The notes beneath the pieces are model-generated. The model did not search any database. It was not told the origin of the DNA and saw nothing but the letters and a program-made list of their open reading frames with translations. Source: Achromobacter sp. AONIH1 (GTDB taxonomy: Bacteria; Pseudomonadota; Gammaproteobacteria; Burkholderiales; Burkholderiaceae_B). Taken from it: 64,000 nucleotides of DNA. The stretch is from contig NZ_CP026124.1 in assembly GCF_002902905.1 (NCBI RefSeq), positions 3,286,001 through 3,350,000 on the forward strand, read 5' to 3'. Both the position numbers and the translations under genes were made by a program. Positions 26,395 to 35,737 of this stretch are shown here, in pieces. Position 1 is the first letter of the stretch. Each line of letters begins with the position of its first letter.

Positions 26395-27867
26395 ATGGCT
26401 AATGGATTGCCGGTATCGCGCCTGATCAACGTCACGATCAACATGTCGCCGCTGGCGGCGCAGGGCGCCAACCTCAACACCGCCCTGCTGCTGGGCTCGT
26501 CCGCCGTCATCGACACGGGCGAGCGCATGCGCTCCTATGGCGGCATCGACGCCGTCGCGGCGGACTTCGGCATCACGGCGCCGGAATACCGCGCCGCGCT
26601 GCTGTACTTCCAGCAGACGCCGCAGCCGTCGCAGCTCTACATCGGCCGCTGGGCCAAAGCCGCGACCTCGGCCACCCTGCGCGGCGCCGTGCTGTCGGCC
26701 GCCGAGAAGCAGATGTCGGTCTGGACCGCCGTCAAGGCCGGCGGCTTCAAGCTGAGCGTCGACGGCGTCGAGAAGACGGCCACGGGCCTGGACTTCTCCA
26801 CGGCGACCAACCTGAACGGCGTCGCCTCCATCATCGGCGCCGCGCTGGCCGGCACCACGGTGCAATGGAACGGCTCGCAGTTCGTCGTCACGTCCACCAC
26901 GTCCGGCGCCAGCTCGACGCTGGGCTACGCCTCGGCGCCCGCCACCGGCACCGACGTGTCGGACATGCTGGGCCTGAGCGCCGCCAAGGCGTCCGCGCCC
27001 GTGGCCGGCATCGTTGCCGAAACGCCCGCGGCCGCCGTCTCGCTGTTCCTGGATCGTTTCGCCAACAAGTTCCTGGGCCTGACCTTCGCCGACAGCCTGA
27101 CCGACGCCCAGCACCTCGCCGTGGCCGAACTGATCGAAGCCGACCAGCGCCACCTGTACGGCGTGTCGACCCAGGCGCCGCAGGTGCTGGACCCGACCAA
27201 CGCCGACGACATCGCCAGCCGCCTGAAGGCGCTGAAGTACAAGTACTCGATCGTGCAGTTCTCCAGCGCCAGCCCCTACGCCGTGGCCTCGCTGCTGGGC
27301 CGCATGCTGACGGTGAACTTCAACGCCAACAACACCACCATCACGCTGATGTACAAGCAGGAGCCCGGCATCGTCGCCGAGACCCTGAGCAGCAGCCAGG
27401 CCGACACGCTGGCGGCCAAGCGCTGCAACGTGTTCGTCAACTACGACAACGACACGGCCATCATCCAGTACGGCGTGACGCCCAGCGGCATCTTCATCGA
27501 CTCGGTCTACAACGCGATCTGGTTCCGCAACCGCGTGCAGACCGACGTCTACAACCTGCTCTACACCAGCCCCACCAAGGTGCCCCAGACCGACGCCGGC
27601 AACCAGCTGATCGCCTCGGTGATCGAGGCCGCCTGCGAAGCCGCGGTCAATAACGGCTACCTGGCGCCGGGCGTGTGGAACTCGGCGGGCTTCGGCGCGC
27701 TGAAGCAGGGTGATCCGCTGTCCAAGGGCTACTACGTGTACGCCCCGGCCATTGCCACGCAGTCGCAAGCCGACCGCGAGGCGCGTAAGGCCGTTCCGTT
27801 CCAGGTCGCCGCCAAGGAAGCCGGCGCCATCCACACCGTCGACGTCCTCGTCACGGTCAATCGCTAA
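26395..27867 (+). CDS. Tail sheath protein (DUF3383)
   Basis: A 490-residue protein of the DUF3383 family, the contractile sheath of Pam3-like and related myoviruses. Recognisable parts are the N-terminal [20 protein letters not shown], the [20 protein letters not shown] region, [19 protein letters not shown] and the C-terminal [20 protein letters not shown]. It forms the outer cylinder that contracts to drive the tube. I use the ATG at 26395; the upstream in-frame extension lies in the previous gene. Strong codon adaptation and high Ala/Thr content suggest high expression. Confidence 0.88.
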   Translation: MANGLPVSRLINVTINMSPLAAQGANLNTALLLGSSAVIDTGERMRSYGGIDAVAADFGITAPEYRAALLYFQQTPQPSQLYIGRWAKAATSATLRGAVLSAAEKQMSVWTAVKAGGFKLSVDGVEKTATGLDFSTATNLNGVASIIGAALAGTTVQWNGSQFVVTSTTSGASSTLGYASAPATGTDVSDMLGLSAAKASAPVAGIVAETPAAAVSLFLDRFANKFLGLTFADSLTDAQHLAVAELIEADQRHLYGVSTQAPQVLDPTNADDIASRLKALKYKYSIVQFSSASPYAVASLLGRMLTVNFNANNTTITLMYKQEPGIVAETLSSSQADTLAAKRCNVFVNYDNDTAIIQYGVTPSGIFIDSVYNAIWFRNRVQTDVYNLLYTSPTKVPQTDAGNQLIASVIEAACEAAVNNGYLAPGVWNSAGFGALKQGDPLSKGYYVYAPAIATQSQADREARKAVPFQVAAKEAGAIHTVDVLVTVNR

Positions 27868-27882
27868 ACAGGAGCACAGCAG

Positions 27883-28323
27883 ATGTCTACCTATTCGTTC
27901 GCTGATATCAGCGCCAGCCTCGTCGGTCCCGGCGGCGCAATCTCGCTGGGGTATGGCTCGGGCGTGGCCGACGAGGGCATCGCCATCGCCGCCAAGGCCG
28001 AGAAAAGCGCCATGACCGTGGGCGCCGACGGCGAAGTCATGCACACCCTGCGCGCCGACAAGAGCGGCACCGTGACGCTGACCTACCTGAAGACCTCGCC
28101 GATCAACGCGCAGCTGCAGGCCCTGTACGACGCTCAGTCGCTGGACAGCCGCCTGTGGGGCAAGAACCTGATCACGGTCACCAACCCGTCGACGGGCGAC
28201 GTGACCACCTGCCGCTCGTGCGCGTTCAGCAAGAAGCCGGACCTGTCCTACAAAAAGGACGGCGACACGGTGAAGTGGACCTTCGACGCGGCCAAGATCG
28301 ACACGATCCTCGGCATTTACTGA
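27883..28323 (+). CDS. Tail tube protein (DUF3277)
   Basis: A 146-residue protein with features of DUF3277 tail tube proteins: MSTYSFADISASLVGPGGAI, VGADGEVMHTLRADKSGTVT and the typical YLKTSPINAQLQALYDAQ stretch. It polymerises as stacked hexamers inside the sheath. It lies 15 bp after the sheath gene with a CAGGAG ribosome binding site, an order conserved in contractile tails. Confidence 0.88.
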   Translation: MSTYSFADISASLVGPGGAISLGYGSGVADEGIAIAAKAEKSAMTVGADGEVMHTLRADKSGTVTLTYLKTSPINAQLQALYDAQSLDSRLWGKNLITVTNPSTGDVTTCRSCAFSKKPDLSYKKDGDTVKWTFDAAKIDTILGIY

Positions 28324-28333
28324 GCACGGCGCC

Positions 28334-28783
28334 ATGGCATTGGAAATCGACCTGAACGGCCACCGGTATTCCATCGGAAAACTGAGCGCCAAGCAGCAGT
28401 TCCACATGTCGCGCCGCATCGCCCCGATCGTTCCCACGCTGATCCCCGTGTTCGTCCGCCTGGCGGCGGGCGGCAAGCGGATCAGCGAGGATCCGGGCGG
28501 CATGGCCGATGTGCTCCAACCCCTGGCCGATGGCCTGGCCGCGATGAAGGACGAGGACGCCGAGTACGTGCTCGACACCTGCATGCAGGCGGTGCAGCGC
28601 AAGCAGGAGCACGGCTGGGCCAACATCTGGTCGGCCAGCCAGCGCGTGCCGATGTTCCAGGACATCGACCTGGCCGTCATGCTGCCGCTGGCGCTGCGCG
28701 TGATCACCGAGAACCTCGGGCCTTTTATTCAAGGGCTGCTTACCAGCCAGACCGGCAGCCCCGAGGCGACACAGGCTGGCTGA
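28334..28783 (+). CDS. Tail assembly chaperone, short form
   Basis: A 149-residue protein beginning MALEIDLNGHRYSIGKLSAK, in the position of the lambda gpG or P2 gpE-type chaperone between tube and tape measure. Its stop at 28781 is followed by a conserved-looking coding stretch in the -1 frame with no start codon of its own, so this is probably the product made without frameshifting. The segment GPFIQGLLTSQTG just before the end is encoded by a U-rich CCTTTTATTC run that is a possible slip point. Confidence 0.8.
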   Translation: MALEIDLNGHRYSIGKLSAKQQFHMSRRIAPIVPTLIPVFVRLAAGGKRISEDPGGMADVLQPLADGLAAMKDEDAEYVLDTCMQAVQRKQEHGWANIWSASQRVPMFQDIDLAVMLPLALRVITENLGPFIQGLLTSQTGSPEATQAG

Positions 28784-28968
28784 AGCGCCTGCCTGGCGGC
28801 GAGGACTGGCTGCTGGCGCCGGTCCTCGAGGGACTCTGCAAGTACGAGTCCCTCAAGGACGGCACGCTGGACCTGGCCGACATCGCGCTCCTGAACGACG
28901 CCTTGTCGGTCCGGGCAGACAACAAGGCGGAAGCGCACCGCCGCTACATGGCAGAGAAAAATGACTAG
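28729..28968 (+). CDS. -1 frame extension of the tail assembly chaperone (DUF6889-like)
   Basis: The -1 frame stays open across the chaperone stop and encodes WLKRLPGGEDWLLAPVLEGL, CKYESLKDGTLDLADIAL and NDALSVRADNKAEAHRRYMA before stopping at 28966-28968, overlapping the tape-measure start. There is no ATG, GTG or TTG near its beginning. Its composition is protein-like and it resembles small proteins annotated as DUF6889 in similar clusters. A programmed -1 frameshift, as in lambda gpG-T and P2 E-E', is the simplest explanation. The exact slip site is not fixed; the start given is nominal. Confidence 0.68.
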   Translation, partial: SRAAYQPDRQPRGDTGWLKRLPGGEDWLLAPVLEGLCKYESLKDGTLDLADIALLNDALSVRADNKAEAHRRYMAEKND

Positions 28969-30760
28969 TATTTCCGTGCCCGTGGATGCGGGCGGAACCG
29001 CGACCTTCAAGATAGACAAGGGGCAGATGGATCAGCTGATGTCGCAGCTGGGCCAGCTCAGCGACCAGGGCAAGCCGTCCCGGTCCGAGAAGCTGATGCA
29101 GGCGCTGCAGACGTTCGTGGACCGGGCCCATACCGTGGTCAGCTTCGCCGAGAGCCGCCTCGAACGCTTTGAAAACGCGTTCATGGCGGCGCGCCTGGCG
29201 GGCACATCGGGCAGGGAGCTGCGCGCGCTGGAGGCGGCCGGGCAGGAATTCGGCCTGTCGGCCGAAGCCATGCGCAATGGCGTGCAGGCGCTCTATCGCT
29301 CCGTGCGCGATGATCCCGAGGCCGCGGCAGCCCTGCGCAACCAAGGCATCAGCACGCATGACGACGAAGGCAATCAACGCAGCACCGCCGATCTGGCGCG
29401 AGCGCTGAGCAATGTGCTGCAGAAGCTCGATGGCAAGCAGGCGAACGAGCTGGGCAAGCAGCTCAATCTTGACGCCTCCGTGATCGAGGCGCTGCGCAAC
29501 CCCGCGTTCCCGGCACAGGCCGACAGCGCGTATGCCGGCCTGGAAGGCAGCAAGGTCGACGCCGCCGGCGAACGCGCTCATCGCGTGATGACTTCCGTTC
29601 GTGAGGTCGGACGCCAGCTGGACAGTGTGTTCGCGCAGGCCTTCCTGACCATGGCCGACAAGCTTGAACCATTCCTGCAGAACGTCGCCACCTGGCTGAA
29701 GGAAAACGGCACGCTGTTGGGCACGCGCCTGGGAGAAGTCGGAAATTTCTTCATCTCCATCCTGTCCGGGCTGGGACCACTGATCTCCATGTTTCAGTGG
29801 TTGGACGAGGCGACCGGCGGATTCTCCACGCAACTTACGCTGGCGCTGGGCGGCCTGTTGCTGCTCGGTGGCGGCGGCGTGATCAGGGGACTGTTCAGCC
29901 TGCTGTCGTCCTTGTCGAAGGCAACCGGTTTGACCGAGTTCCTGGGGAAACAGTGGACGCGGTTGAAAGATGCCCTGGGTCCGATGGCGGAGCGGGCTGG
30001 AGCCGCGATGCGTTCGGCATTCTCCCGCATGGGCAACTTCCTGCTGTCGTCGGGCAGGGCGATGGCGACGGGCATCGGTCAGATGGCCGCCAATGCCTGG
30101 GCCCGGCTAGGCACGTTCGCGACGCAGGCGGGCAGCTTCGTGGCCAATGGCCTGAGCGCCGTCGGCAGGGCGGTGGCGCAGACCGCCGAGTCGCTGTGGT
30201 CCAGGGTCACATCGTGGTTTGGACGCGCGTCGGCGTCGCTGGGAGAACTGTCCGGCCAGGCCGCGCGGGTTGGCGCCCGTGTCGGCGGCGGCGCAGCGCT
30301 GATGCTGATGCCGAGCGAACTGGGAGACGATCAGCTGGAGCTGAAGAAGCTCCAGTACCGGCGCGCCAACGGCCTGCCCCTGGACGGTTCGGCCGATCCC
30401 GATCAGGACGGTCTTGAAGGCAGCGTGATGCAGTACTACGTCAAGCCAGATGGGCCGGAACCTGCGCGCACCGCGCCCTATCCGTCGTCGCCGACGGCCG
30501 ACCGACTGAGTCGCATGTTGAACCCGAGCAGCATCGAACCGTGGCAAGGCTATGCGCCGGGTTTCGCGGGCACCGGCCTGCTGGGCCTGCCGGGAATGCC
30601 GCCGGCGCAACCCGGCGTCACCTCGGCAACCGTGAACGCCAACACCACCATCAACGTGCATGGCGTATCCGACCCGCTGGCCGTCGGCAACGCTGTCGCC
30701 AACGAGCAGAACCGGGTCAACAGCGACCTGGCTCGCAATACGCGAGGAGCAATGGAGTGA
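28961..30760 (+). CDS. Tail tape measure protein
   Basis: A 599-residue protein in the tape-measure position after the chaperone. Its long helical N-terminal half (residues 1-250, for example RSEKLMQALQTFVDRAHTVV) is followed by hydrophobic segments (LGGLLLLGGGGVIRGLFSLL near residue 300), as expected of a protein that enters or approaches the target membrane. The C-terminal ~80 residues are Pro/Gly-rich and end in a NANTTINVHGVSDP strand. Tape-measure length sets tail length, so a fairly short tail is expected. It overlaps the chaperone extension by 8 bp. Confidence 0.8.
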   Translation: MTSISVPVDAGGTATFKIDKGQMDQLMSQLGQLSDQGKPSRSEKLMQALQTFVDRAHTVVSFAESRLERFENAFMAARLAGTSGRELRALEAAGQEFGLSAEAMRNGVQALYRSVRDDPEAAAALRNQGISTHDDEGNQRSTADLARALSNVLQKLDGKQANELGKQLNLDASVIEALRNPAFPAQADSAYAGLEGSKVDAAGERAHRVMTSVREVGRQLDSVFAQAFLTMADKLEPFLQNVATWLKENGTLLGTRLGEVGNFFISILSGLGPLISMFQWLDEATGGFSTQLTLALGGLLLLGGGGVIRGLFSLLSSLSKATGLTEFLGKQWTRLKDALGPMAERAGAAMRSAFSRMGNFLLSSGRAMATGIGQMAANAWARLGTFATQAGSFVANGLSAVGRAVAQTAESLWSRVTSWFGRASASLGELSGQAARVGARVGGGAALMLMPSELGDDQLELKKLQYRRANGLPLDGSADPDQDGLEGSVMQYYVKPDGPEPARTAPYPSSPTADRLSRMLNPSSIEPWQGYAPGFAGTGLLGLPGMPPAQPGVTSATVNANTTINVHGVSDPLAVGNAVANEQNRVNSDLARNTRGAME

Positions 30761-31356
30761 ACGAGCTCGACTTCCAAGGGGCCGACATGGTCGGCCTGTC
30801 GTCCAAGCGCATCGGCGACATCCTCATCCAGGCGACCACCAGCGAGTCCTACGACGACACGCTGTCCATCACCAGCCACCCGGTCGAGTCCGGCCCCTAT
30901 GGCAACTCGGCGATCAGCGACCACGCCTACAAGCAGCCGCTGACCGTGACGCTGAAGTGCGGCTGGAGCAACGCTTCCTACGAGGCGCTGCTGGGCGCCA
31001 GGGCGATGGACGTGGCCAACGGCAAGGCGGCCGCCGACGACTACGCGACCGCGATCTATTCGCAGCTGCTGAGCCTGCAGGAAGCGCGCGAGCCGATCGA
31101 GGTGGTCACCAGCCGCCGGCGCTACGTGAACATGCTCATCGAGAGCCTGGGCGTCGAGCACAACCTGGCCAGCTCGGGCGCGCTGTTCGTGACCGTCAAG
31201 CTGCGCGAGGTGATCGTGGCGCAGACCCGCGTCACCTCGCTGCCGCCCTACGCGCACCAGCAGCAGAAGGAAAAGACGGCCGACAGGCAGAACCTGGGCA
31301 CGAAGTCGCCCAAGCCCGTGGCCGCGCCATTCGACGGCCCGCGGGCCTCGACCTAG
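30757..31356 (+). CDS. Baseplate protein, DUF6046/Dit-like N-terminal domain
   Basis: A 199-residue protein starting at the GTG at 30757, which overlaps the tape-measure stop (GTGA). The core (DILIQATTSESYDDTLSITS, YKQPLTVTLKCGWSNASYEA, VTSRRRYVNMLIESLGVEHN) resembles distal-tail/Dit-like proteins that start the baseplate at the tube end. The C-terminal ~35 residues (HQQQKEKTADRQNLGTKSPK) are charged and probably flexible. Its place between tape measure and plug is as in Pam3-type tails. Confidence 0.75.
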   Translation: MNELDFQGADMVGLSSKRIGDILIQATTSESYDDTLSITSHPVESGPYGNSAISDHAYKQPLTVTLKCGWSNASYEALLGARAMDVANGKAAADDYATAIYSQLLSLQEAREPIEVVTSRRRYVNMLIESLGVEHNLASSGALFVTVKLREVIVAQTRVTSLPPYAHQQQKEKTADRQNLGTKSPKPVAAPFDGPRAST

Positions 31357-31365
31357 GAGACGACC

Positions 31366-31665
31366 ATGAACTACTTCGAAATCCCGCTGTCGCCGATCCC
31401 GCAGGTGTTCGCCATCTCGCTGGGCGGAGAGGACTACCGGCTGACGCTGCAATACCGCGACGGCTGGATCCTCGACGTGGCCGACGACCTGGGCAAACCG
31501 CTGGTGTCGGGCCTGCCGCTGGTGACCGGGCTGGACCTGCTGGCGCAGCATCGCCATCTGGGTTTTGCAGGCGGGTTGTGGGTCAAGGGCGCGGAATCGC
31601 CCGACGACGCGCCCACCTTCAACGACCTGGGACGCGGTTCCCATCTCTACTGGGCGGCTGAATGA
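31366..31665 (+). CDS. Baseplate plug protein (cyanophage Pam3 gp18-like)
   Basis: A 99-residue beta-rich protein: NYFEIPLSPIPQVFAISLGG, then EDYRLTLQYRDGWILDVADD and the terminal FNDLGRGSHLYW. This is the pattern of the small plug protein described in the Pam3 baseplate (DUF6983), which sits within the hub. It follows the Dit-like gene by 9 bp with a GGAG ribosome binding site. Length is normal. Confidence 0.78.
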   Translation: MNYFEIPLSPIPQVFAISLGGEDYRLTLQYRDGWILDVADDLGKPLVSGLPLVTGLDLLAQHRHLGFAGGLWVKGAESPDDAPTFNDLGRGSHLYWAAE

Positions 31666-31666
31666 C

Positions 31667-32713
31667 ATGGCCGACATACCGATGATGGAACCCGTCACCA
31701 CCTACGGCGATCCGGTGGCGGACGAGGCGGGCGTGCGCCAGTGGGGCCGCAAGGTCTCGCTGATCGTGGGCGGCGAAGAGGCGCTGGACCTGTCTGAACT
31801 GAGTTTCAGCTTCGAGATCAAGCGCAACGACGCCAGCTCGCCCAACACCGCGACCATCAAGGTGATGAACGCCAGCGCCGAAACCGCCAGCATGGTGCAG
31901 AAGGAGTTCACCCGGGTGGTGCTGCAGGCCGGCTACGAAGGCAACTACGGCGTGATCTTCCACGGCAATCTGGTGCGCGCCAAATGGGGCAAGTCCGGCG
32001 GCGTCGACACCGTGCTGAACCTGACCGCCGCCGATGGCGACCAGGCCTACAACTTCGCCGTGGTGAACACCACCCTGCCCAAGGGCGCGACCAAGGCCGA
32101 CAAGCTGCGGCTGCTGTGCTCGGCCATGAACCCCTATGGGGTCAAGCAGGGCTACGCGCCCGAGCTGGACGGCAAGGCTTCGATCCGCGGCACGGTGATG
32201 TCCGGCATGGCGCGCAGCTACATGAATGATGTCTGCGGCAGCGCCAACGCGCTGTGGAGCATCCAGGACGGCAAGGTCAACGTCGTGCCGGAGACTGCCT
32301 ACATGCCCGGTTCGGTGCCGGTCATCTCGCACGAGACCGGCCTGGTCGGCATGCCCGAGCAGGCCGAGAACGGCATCAAGCTGCGCATGCTGCTCAATCC
32401 CAGCATCCGCGTCGGCGGGCTGATCCACCTGGACAACAGCCGCATCGCCGAATACGGCTTCCAGGCCAAGGCGGGCGCCAAGCGCGACGGCGGCAAGAAG
32501 GCCGAGGCGGAAGTCGACCGCAGCGAGCAGCGCAAGATCAGCAGCGATGGCTACTACTACGTGATGGTGGTCGAGCATCGCGGCAACACGCGCGGCGGCG
32601 ATTGGTACACGGACGTGCTGTGCGTGGCCACCGACGCGACGCTGTACCCGGGCGATCTCGGGCAGGCCGGCCCCGGCGGCGGCGATGGCAAGGCCGCCAA
32701 CGTCGTCAAGTAG
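31667..32713 (+). CDS. Baseplate hub protein
   Basis: A 348-residue protein in the position of phage hub proteins (T4 gp27 / P2 gpD-like). It starts MADIPMMEPVTTYGDPVADE at the ATG at 31667, 2 bp after the plug stop. Beta-rich segments such as LSELSFSFEIKRNDASSPNT and GVIFHGNLVRAKWGKSGGVD, then a RISSDGYYYVMVVEHRGNTR-like end, fit hub folds that hold the spike and connect to the tube. It precedes the spike gene, as expected. Confidence 0.78.
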   Translation: MADIPMMEPVTTYGDPVADEAGVRQWGRKVSLIVGGEEALDLSELSFSFEIKRNDASSPNTATIKVMNASAETASMVQKEFTRVVLQAGYEGNYGVIFHGNLVRAKWGKSGGVDTVLNLTAADGDQAYNFAVVNTTLPKGATKADKLRLLCSAMNPYGVKQGYAPELDGKASIRGTVMSGMARSYMNDVCGSANALWSIQDGKVNVVPETAYMPGSVPVISHETGLVGMPEQAENGIKLRMLLNPSIRVGGLIHLDNSRIAEYGFQAKAGAKRDGGKKAEAEVDRSEQRKISSDGYYYVMVVEHRGNTRGGDWYTDVLCVATDATLYPGDLGQAGPGGGDGKAANVVK

Positions 32714-32750
32714 GCGGCGCGCGTTTCAGATGACCCAGGCAGGATGACTC

Positions 32751-33494
32751 ATGAACCGACTTGAAAGCTTGAACGATCCGGAAGCCAGCTTGCGCGCCGG
32801 TATGCGCGGCGCGCTGGCTGAAACCTGGACCGCCATGCCGGCCGTGATCGTGGACTTCGATCCGGTGGCGATGACGTGCTCGGCGCAGCCCGCGATCCGC
32901 GCGCGCGTCACGGCGCCCTCGGGCGGCCAGCAGCACATGCCGCTGCCGCTGCTGCTCGATTGCCCCGTCTACTTTCCGTCGGGCGGCAATTGCACGCTGA
33001 CCTTTCCGGTCAAGCCCGGCGACGAATGCCTGGTGGTGTTCGCCTCGCGCTGCATCGACGCCTGGTGGCAGTCGGGCGGCGTGCAGGACCAGGCGGAAAT
33101 GCGCATGCACGACCTGTCCGACGGCTTCGTCTTCGTGGGGGTGCGCTCGCAGCCGCGCGTGCTGCCGTCGGTCAACACCGGCGCCACCGAGCTGCGCAGC
33201 GACGACGGCTCGACCTTTCTGCGACTGGATCCTGCCAGCCAGAAGGTGAAGATCGTGGCGCCGGGCGGTTTCGAGGTCGTGGCGCCGGTGTCCGAGTTCT
33301 CGGATCAGGTGCTGGTCAAGGGGCTGCTCAGCTACGTGGCCGGCCTGGTCGGCAGCGGCGGCCAGGGCAGCGCCGCGCGCATCACCGGCGCGCTCAACGT
33401 GATCGGCCAGATCATCGCCAATGGCAAGCGGGTCGACGACACCCATACCCATACCGCGCAAGGCGCCAACGCGGCCACCACGCCGCCCAACTGA
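32751..33494 (+). CDS. Membrane-puncturing spike protein (Gp138-like) with HxH tip
   Basis: A 247-residue protein with an N-terminal OB-fold-type domain (MPAVIVDFDPVAMTCSAQPA, then VYFPSGGNCTLTFPVKPGDE) typical of Gp138-family spikes, a beta-helix-like middle and a C-terminal DDTHTHTAQGANAATTPPN. H232 and H234 form the HxH motif that binds iron at the apex of P2- and phi92-type spikes. The protein trimer tips the tail and pierces the outer membrane of the target. It has its own clear start at 32751. Confidence 0.88.
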   Translation: MNRLESLNDPEASLRAGMRGALAETWTAMPAVIVDFDPVAMTCSAQPAIRARVTAPSGGQQHMPLPLLLDCPVYFPSGGNCTLTFPVKPGDECLVVFASRCIDAWWQSGGVQDQAEMRMHDLSDGFVFVGVRSQPRVLPSVNTGATELRSDDGSTFLRLDPASQKVKIVAPGGFEVVAPVSEFSDQVLVKGLLSYVAGLVGSGGQGSAARITGALNVIGQIIANGKRVDDTHTHTAQGANAATTPPN

Positions 33495-33502
33495 GGACAC
33501 CT

Positions 33503-33856
33503 ATGCGTTACCGAAAACTCGACGCCGACGGGGACTACTCGTTCGGCGCGCGGCAGGCCGACTTTTTCCGGGACTCTCCGGACACCGTCGCGCAGGCCGT
33601 CAAGACGCGGCTGATGCTATTGCGCGGCGAGTGGTTCCTGGACTCGACCGAGGGCATGCCCTGGCAGGGCGAGGTGCTGGGCAAGCAGCCCCGCGCCAGC
33701 TACGACTGGGCCATCCGCCAGCGCATGCTGGGCACGCCCGGCGTGACCGGCATCAGCGACTACGCCAGCCGCCTCGATCCGCAAAGCCGCGGCCTGAGCG
33801 TCACGGCAACCCTTACAACCCTTTATGGCTTGGCCATCGTGCAGGCGGCTCTATGA
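33503..33856 (+). CDS. Baseplate wedge protein, gp25-like
   Basis: A 117-residue protein with the gp25/lysozyme-like wedge pattern: YSFGARQADFFRDSPDTVAQ, then VKTRLMLLRGEWFLDSTEGM and TPGVTGISDYASRLDPQSRG. In T4 and P2 this protein begins sheath assembly and is part of the wedge that triggers contraction. It overlaps the start of the J-like gene by 4 bp (ATGA). The length is right for the family. Confidence 0.88.
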   Translation: MRYRKLDADGDYSFGARQADFFRDSPDTVAQAVKTRLMLLRGEWFLDSTEGMPWQGEVLGKQPRASYDWAIRQRMLGTPGVTGISDYASRLDPQSRGLSVTATLTTLYGLAIVQAAL

Positions 33857-35037
33857 CGATACTCTCTACCGCTCCGGTGATCGACGCCGCGGGCATACGC
33901 GCACCGAGCTACGGCGAAGTGCTGCAGTACTTCAAGGACCAGTACCGCAACATCTACGGCGCGGACACCTACCTGGAGGCCGATAGCCAGGACGGCCAGC
34001 TGCTGGCCGTGTTCGCGATGGCGATCCACGACGCCAACACCGCGGCCGTCCAGGTCTACAACGCCTTCTCGCCGGCCACGGCCTCGGGCGCCGCGCTGTC
34101 CAGCAACGTCAAGATCAACGGCCTGGCGCGCGGCGTGGCCACGCGCTCGTCGGTCGATCTGCGCATCGTGGGGCAGGGCGGCACCACCATCTCCGGCGGC
34201 GTGGCGCTGGACGGCGATCGCGTGCAGTGGGAGCTGCCGGCCAGCGTCACCATCCCGCCGGCCGGCGAGATTACGGTCACCGCGCTGTGCCGCAAGGTCG
34301 GCGCCGTGGCCGCCGCGCCGGGCTCCATCACGCGCATCGGCACGCCCACGCTGGGCTGGCAGTCCGTGACCAACCCGGCCGCCGCCACGCCCGGCGCGCC
34401 CGTCGAAAGCGACGCGGCGCTGCGGGTCCGGCAAGCCGTGTCGGTGGCGCTGCCGTCGCGCACCGTGCTGGAAGGCACGGTCGGTGCGGTGGCGTCCGTG
34501 CCGGGCGTGCTGCGGCACGTCGCCTACGAGAACGACACGGCCGTCGCGGATGCCAATGGCCTGCCGCCGCACAGCATCGCGCTGGTGGTGGACGGCGGCG
34601 ACGCAGGCCTGATCGCCAGCGCCATCGCCGCCAAGAAGACGCCAGGCACCGGCACGCATGGCTCGACCAGCGTGGTGGTCACCGACATCTACGGCATCGC
34701 GCATCCGATCCGCTTCTTCCGGCCCATTCGCGTGCCGGTGTCCGCCGAGATCCAGATGCGCGCGCTGGCCGGCTACACCACGGCCACGGGCCAGGCGGTG
34801 CAGCGGGCGGTGGCGGACTACATCAATGGCGTGGCCATCGGCGGCGGCGCCAGCGCGTCCGTGGAATGGGCCGACGCCATCTCGGCAGCCAATGGCGTGC
34901 CGGGCAGTGGCACCTTCAAGATCACCGGCCTGGCGCTGCGCCGGTCATCCGGCAACGGCGCGCCCGACGTGGCGCTCGCCTTCAACGAGGCGGCGTCGAC
35001 CACGCCCGACGCGGTCAAGATCACGGTGAGCGGGTGA
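33853..35037 (+). CDS. Baseplate J-like protein (gp6/gp47-like wedge)
   Basis: A 394-residue baseplate J family protein. Signs are the N-terminal YGEVLQYFKDQYRNIYGADT, the SGAALSSNVKINGLARGVAT segment, and the core region SDAALRVRQAVSVALPSRTV with VPGVLRHVAYENDTAVADAN. It forms the iris-like wedge around the hub and carries fibres through its partner. Its ATG overlaps the gp25-like stop and its TGA overlaps the next start, so translation is coupled throughout. Confidence 0.92.
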   Translation: MTILSTAPVIDAAGIRAPSYGEVLQYFKDQYRNIYGADTYLEADSQDGQLLAVFAMAIHDANTAAVQVYNAFSPATASGAALSSNVKINGLARGVATRSSVDLRIVGQGGTTISGGVALDGDRVQWELPASVTIPPAGEITVTALCRKVGAVAAAPGSITRIGTPTLGWQSVTNPAAATPGAPVESDAALRVRQAVSVALPSRTVLEGTVGAVASVPGVLRHVAYENDTAVADANGLPPHSIALVVDGGDAGLIASAIAAKKTPGTGTHGSTSVVVTDIYGIAHPIRFFRPIRVPVSAEIQMRALAGYTTATGQAVQRAVADYINGVAIGGGASASVEWADAISAANGVPGSGTFKITGLALRRSSGNGAPDVALAFNEAASTTPDAVKITVSG

Positions 35038-35708
35038 GCGACATGGCCAATGCTGACGAATATCTCGGGCTGCTGTCCGCCTATCACCGCCCGCGGCCCA
35101 GGTTCGGCGCCACCGTGGCGGCGGTCTGCGGCGCGGCGGCTGCCGTGCGCGACCTGTACGCGGGCATGCCGGACACCTTCGACCTGGACCTGGCCGTCGG
35201 CGCGCAGCTGGACACCGTGGGCCGCTGGATCGGGCTGGGACGTCGCGTCGCCACGCCGATCTCCGGCGTGTACTTCGCGCTGGACATCGAGGGGCTGGGC
35301 ATGGACCAGGGCGTCTGGCAGGGGCCCTTCGATCCGGACAACGGCCTGACCGTGCTGGACGACGACACCTACCGGCTGCTGCTGCGGGCCAAGATCGGCG
35401 CCAACCACTGGGACGGCACGCTGGAAACCTCGGCCGCCATCCTGAACCAGATCTTCCAGGGCGGCACCCATGTGCTGATCGAGGACAACGGCGACATGTC
35501 GGTGGACATCGGCGTGGCCGGCGCGCCGCCTTCGGCGCTGTTCCTGGCCCTGCTGACCGGCGGCTACATCCCGCTCAAACCCGAAGGCGTGCGCATCAAG
35601 TACTACGTGCTCCCTTCGGGTGAGGGGCCGCTGTTCGGTTTTGACGTGCAGAACCAATACATCTCGGGGTTCGACAACGGACTCTGGGGATCGCTGTTCG
35701 CCGGTTGA
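35034..35708 (+). CDS. Baseplate protein, DUF2612 (gpI-like)
   Basis: A 224-residue protein of the DUF2612 family, the functional counterpart of P2 gpI that links the fibre to the baseplate. It has FDLDLAVGAQLDTVGRWIGL, the WQGPFDPDNGLTVLDDDTYR loop and LKPEGVRIKYYVLPSGEGPL near the C-terminus. The start is at the GTG at 35034, overlapping the J stop; an ATG three codons later is an alternative. The fibre gene follows by 29 bp. Confidence 0.85.
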   Translation: MSDMANADEYLGLLSAYHRPRPRFGATVAAVCGAAAAVRDLYAGMPDTFDLDLAVGAQLDTVGRWIGLGRRVATPISGVYFALDIEGLGMDQGVWQGPFDPDNGLTVLDDDTYRLLLRAKIGANHWDGTLETSAAILNQIFQGGTHVLIEDNGDMSVDIGVAGAPPSALFLALLTGGYIPLKPEGVRIKYYVLPSGEGPLFGFDVQNQYISGFDNGLWGSLFAG

Positions 35709-35737
35709 ATTCGCCGGTTCAATAAGGAAAACACTCC

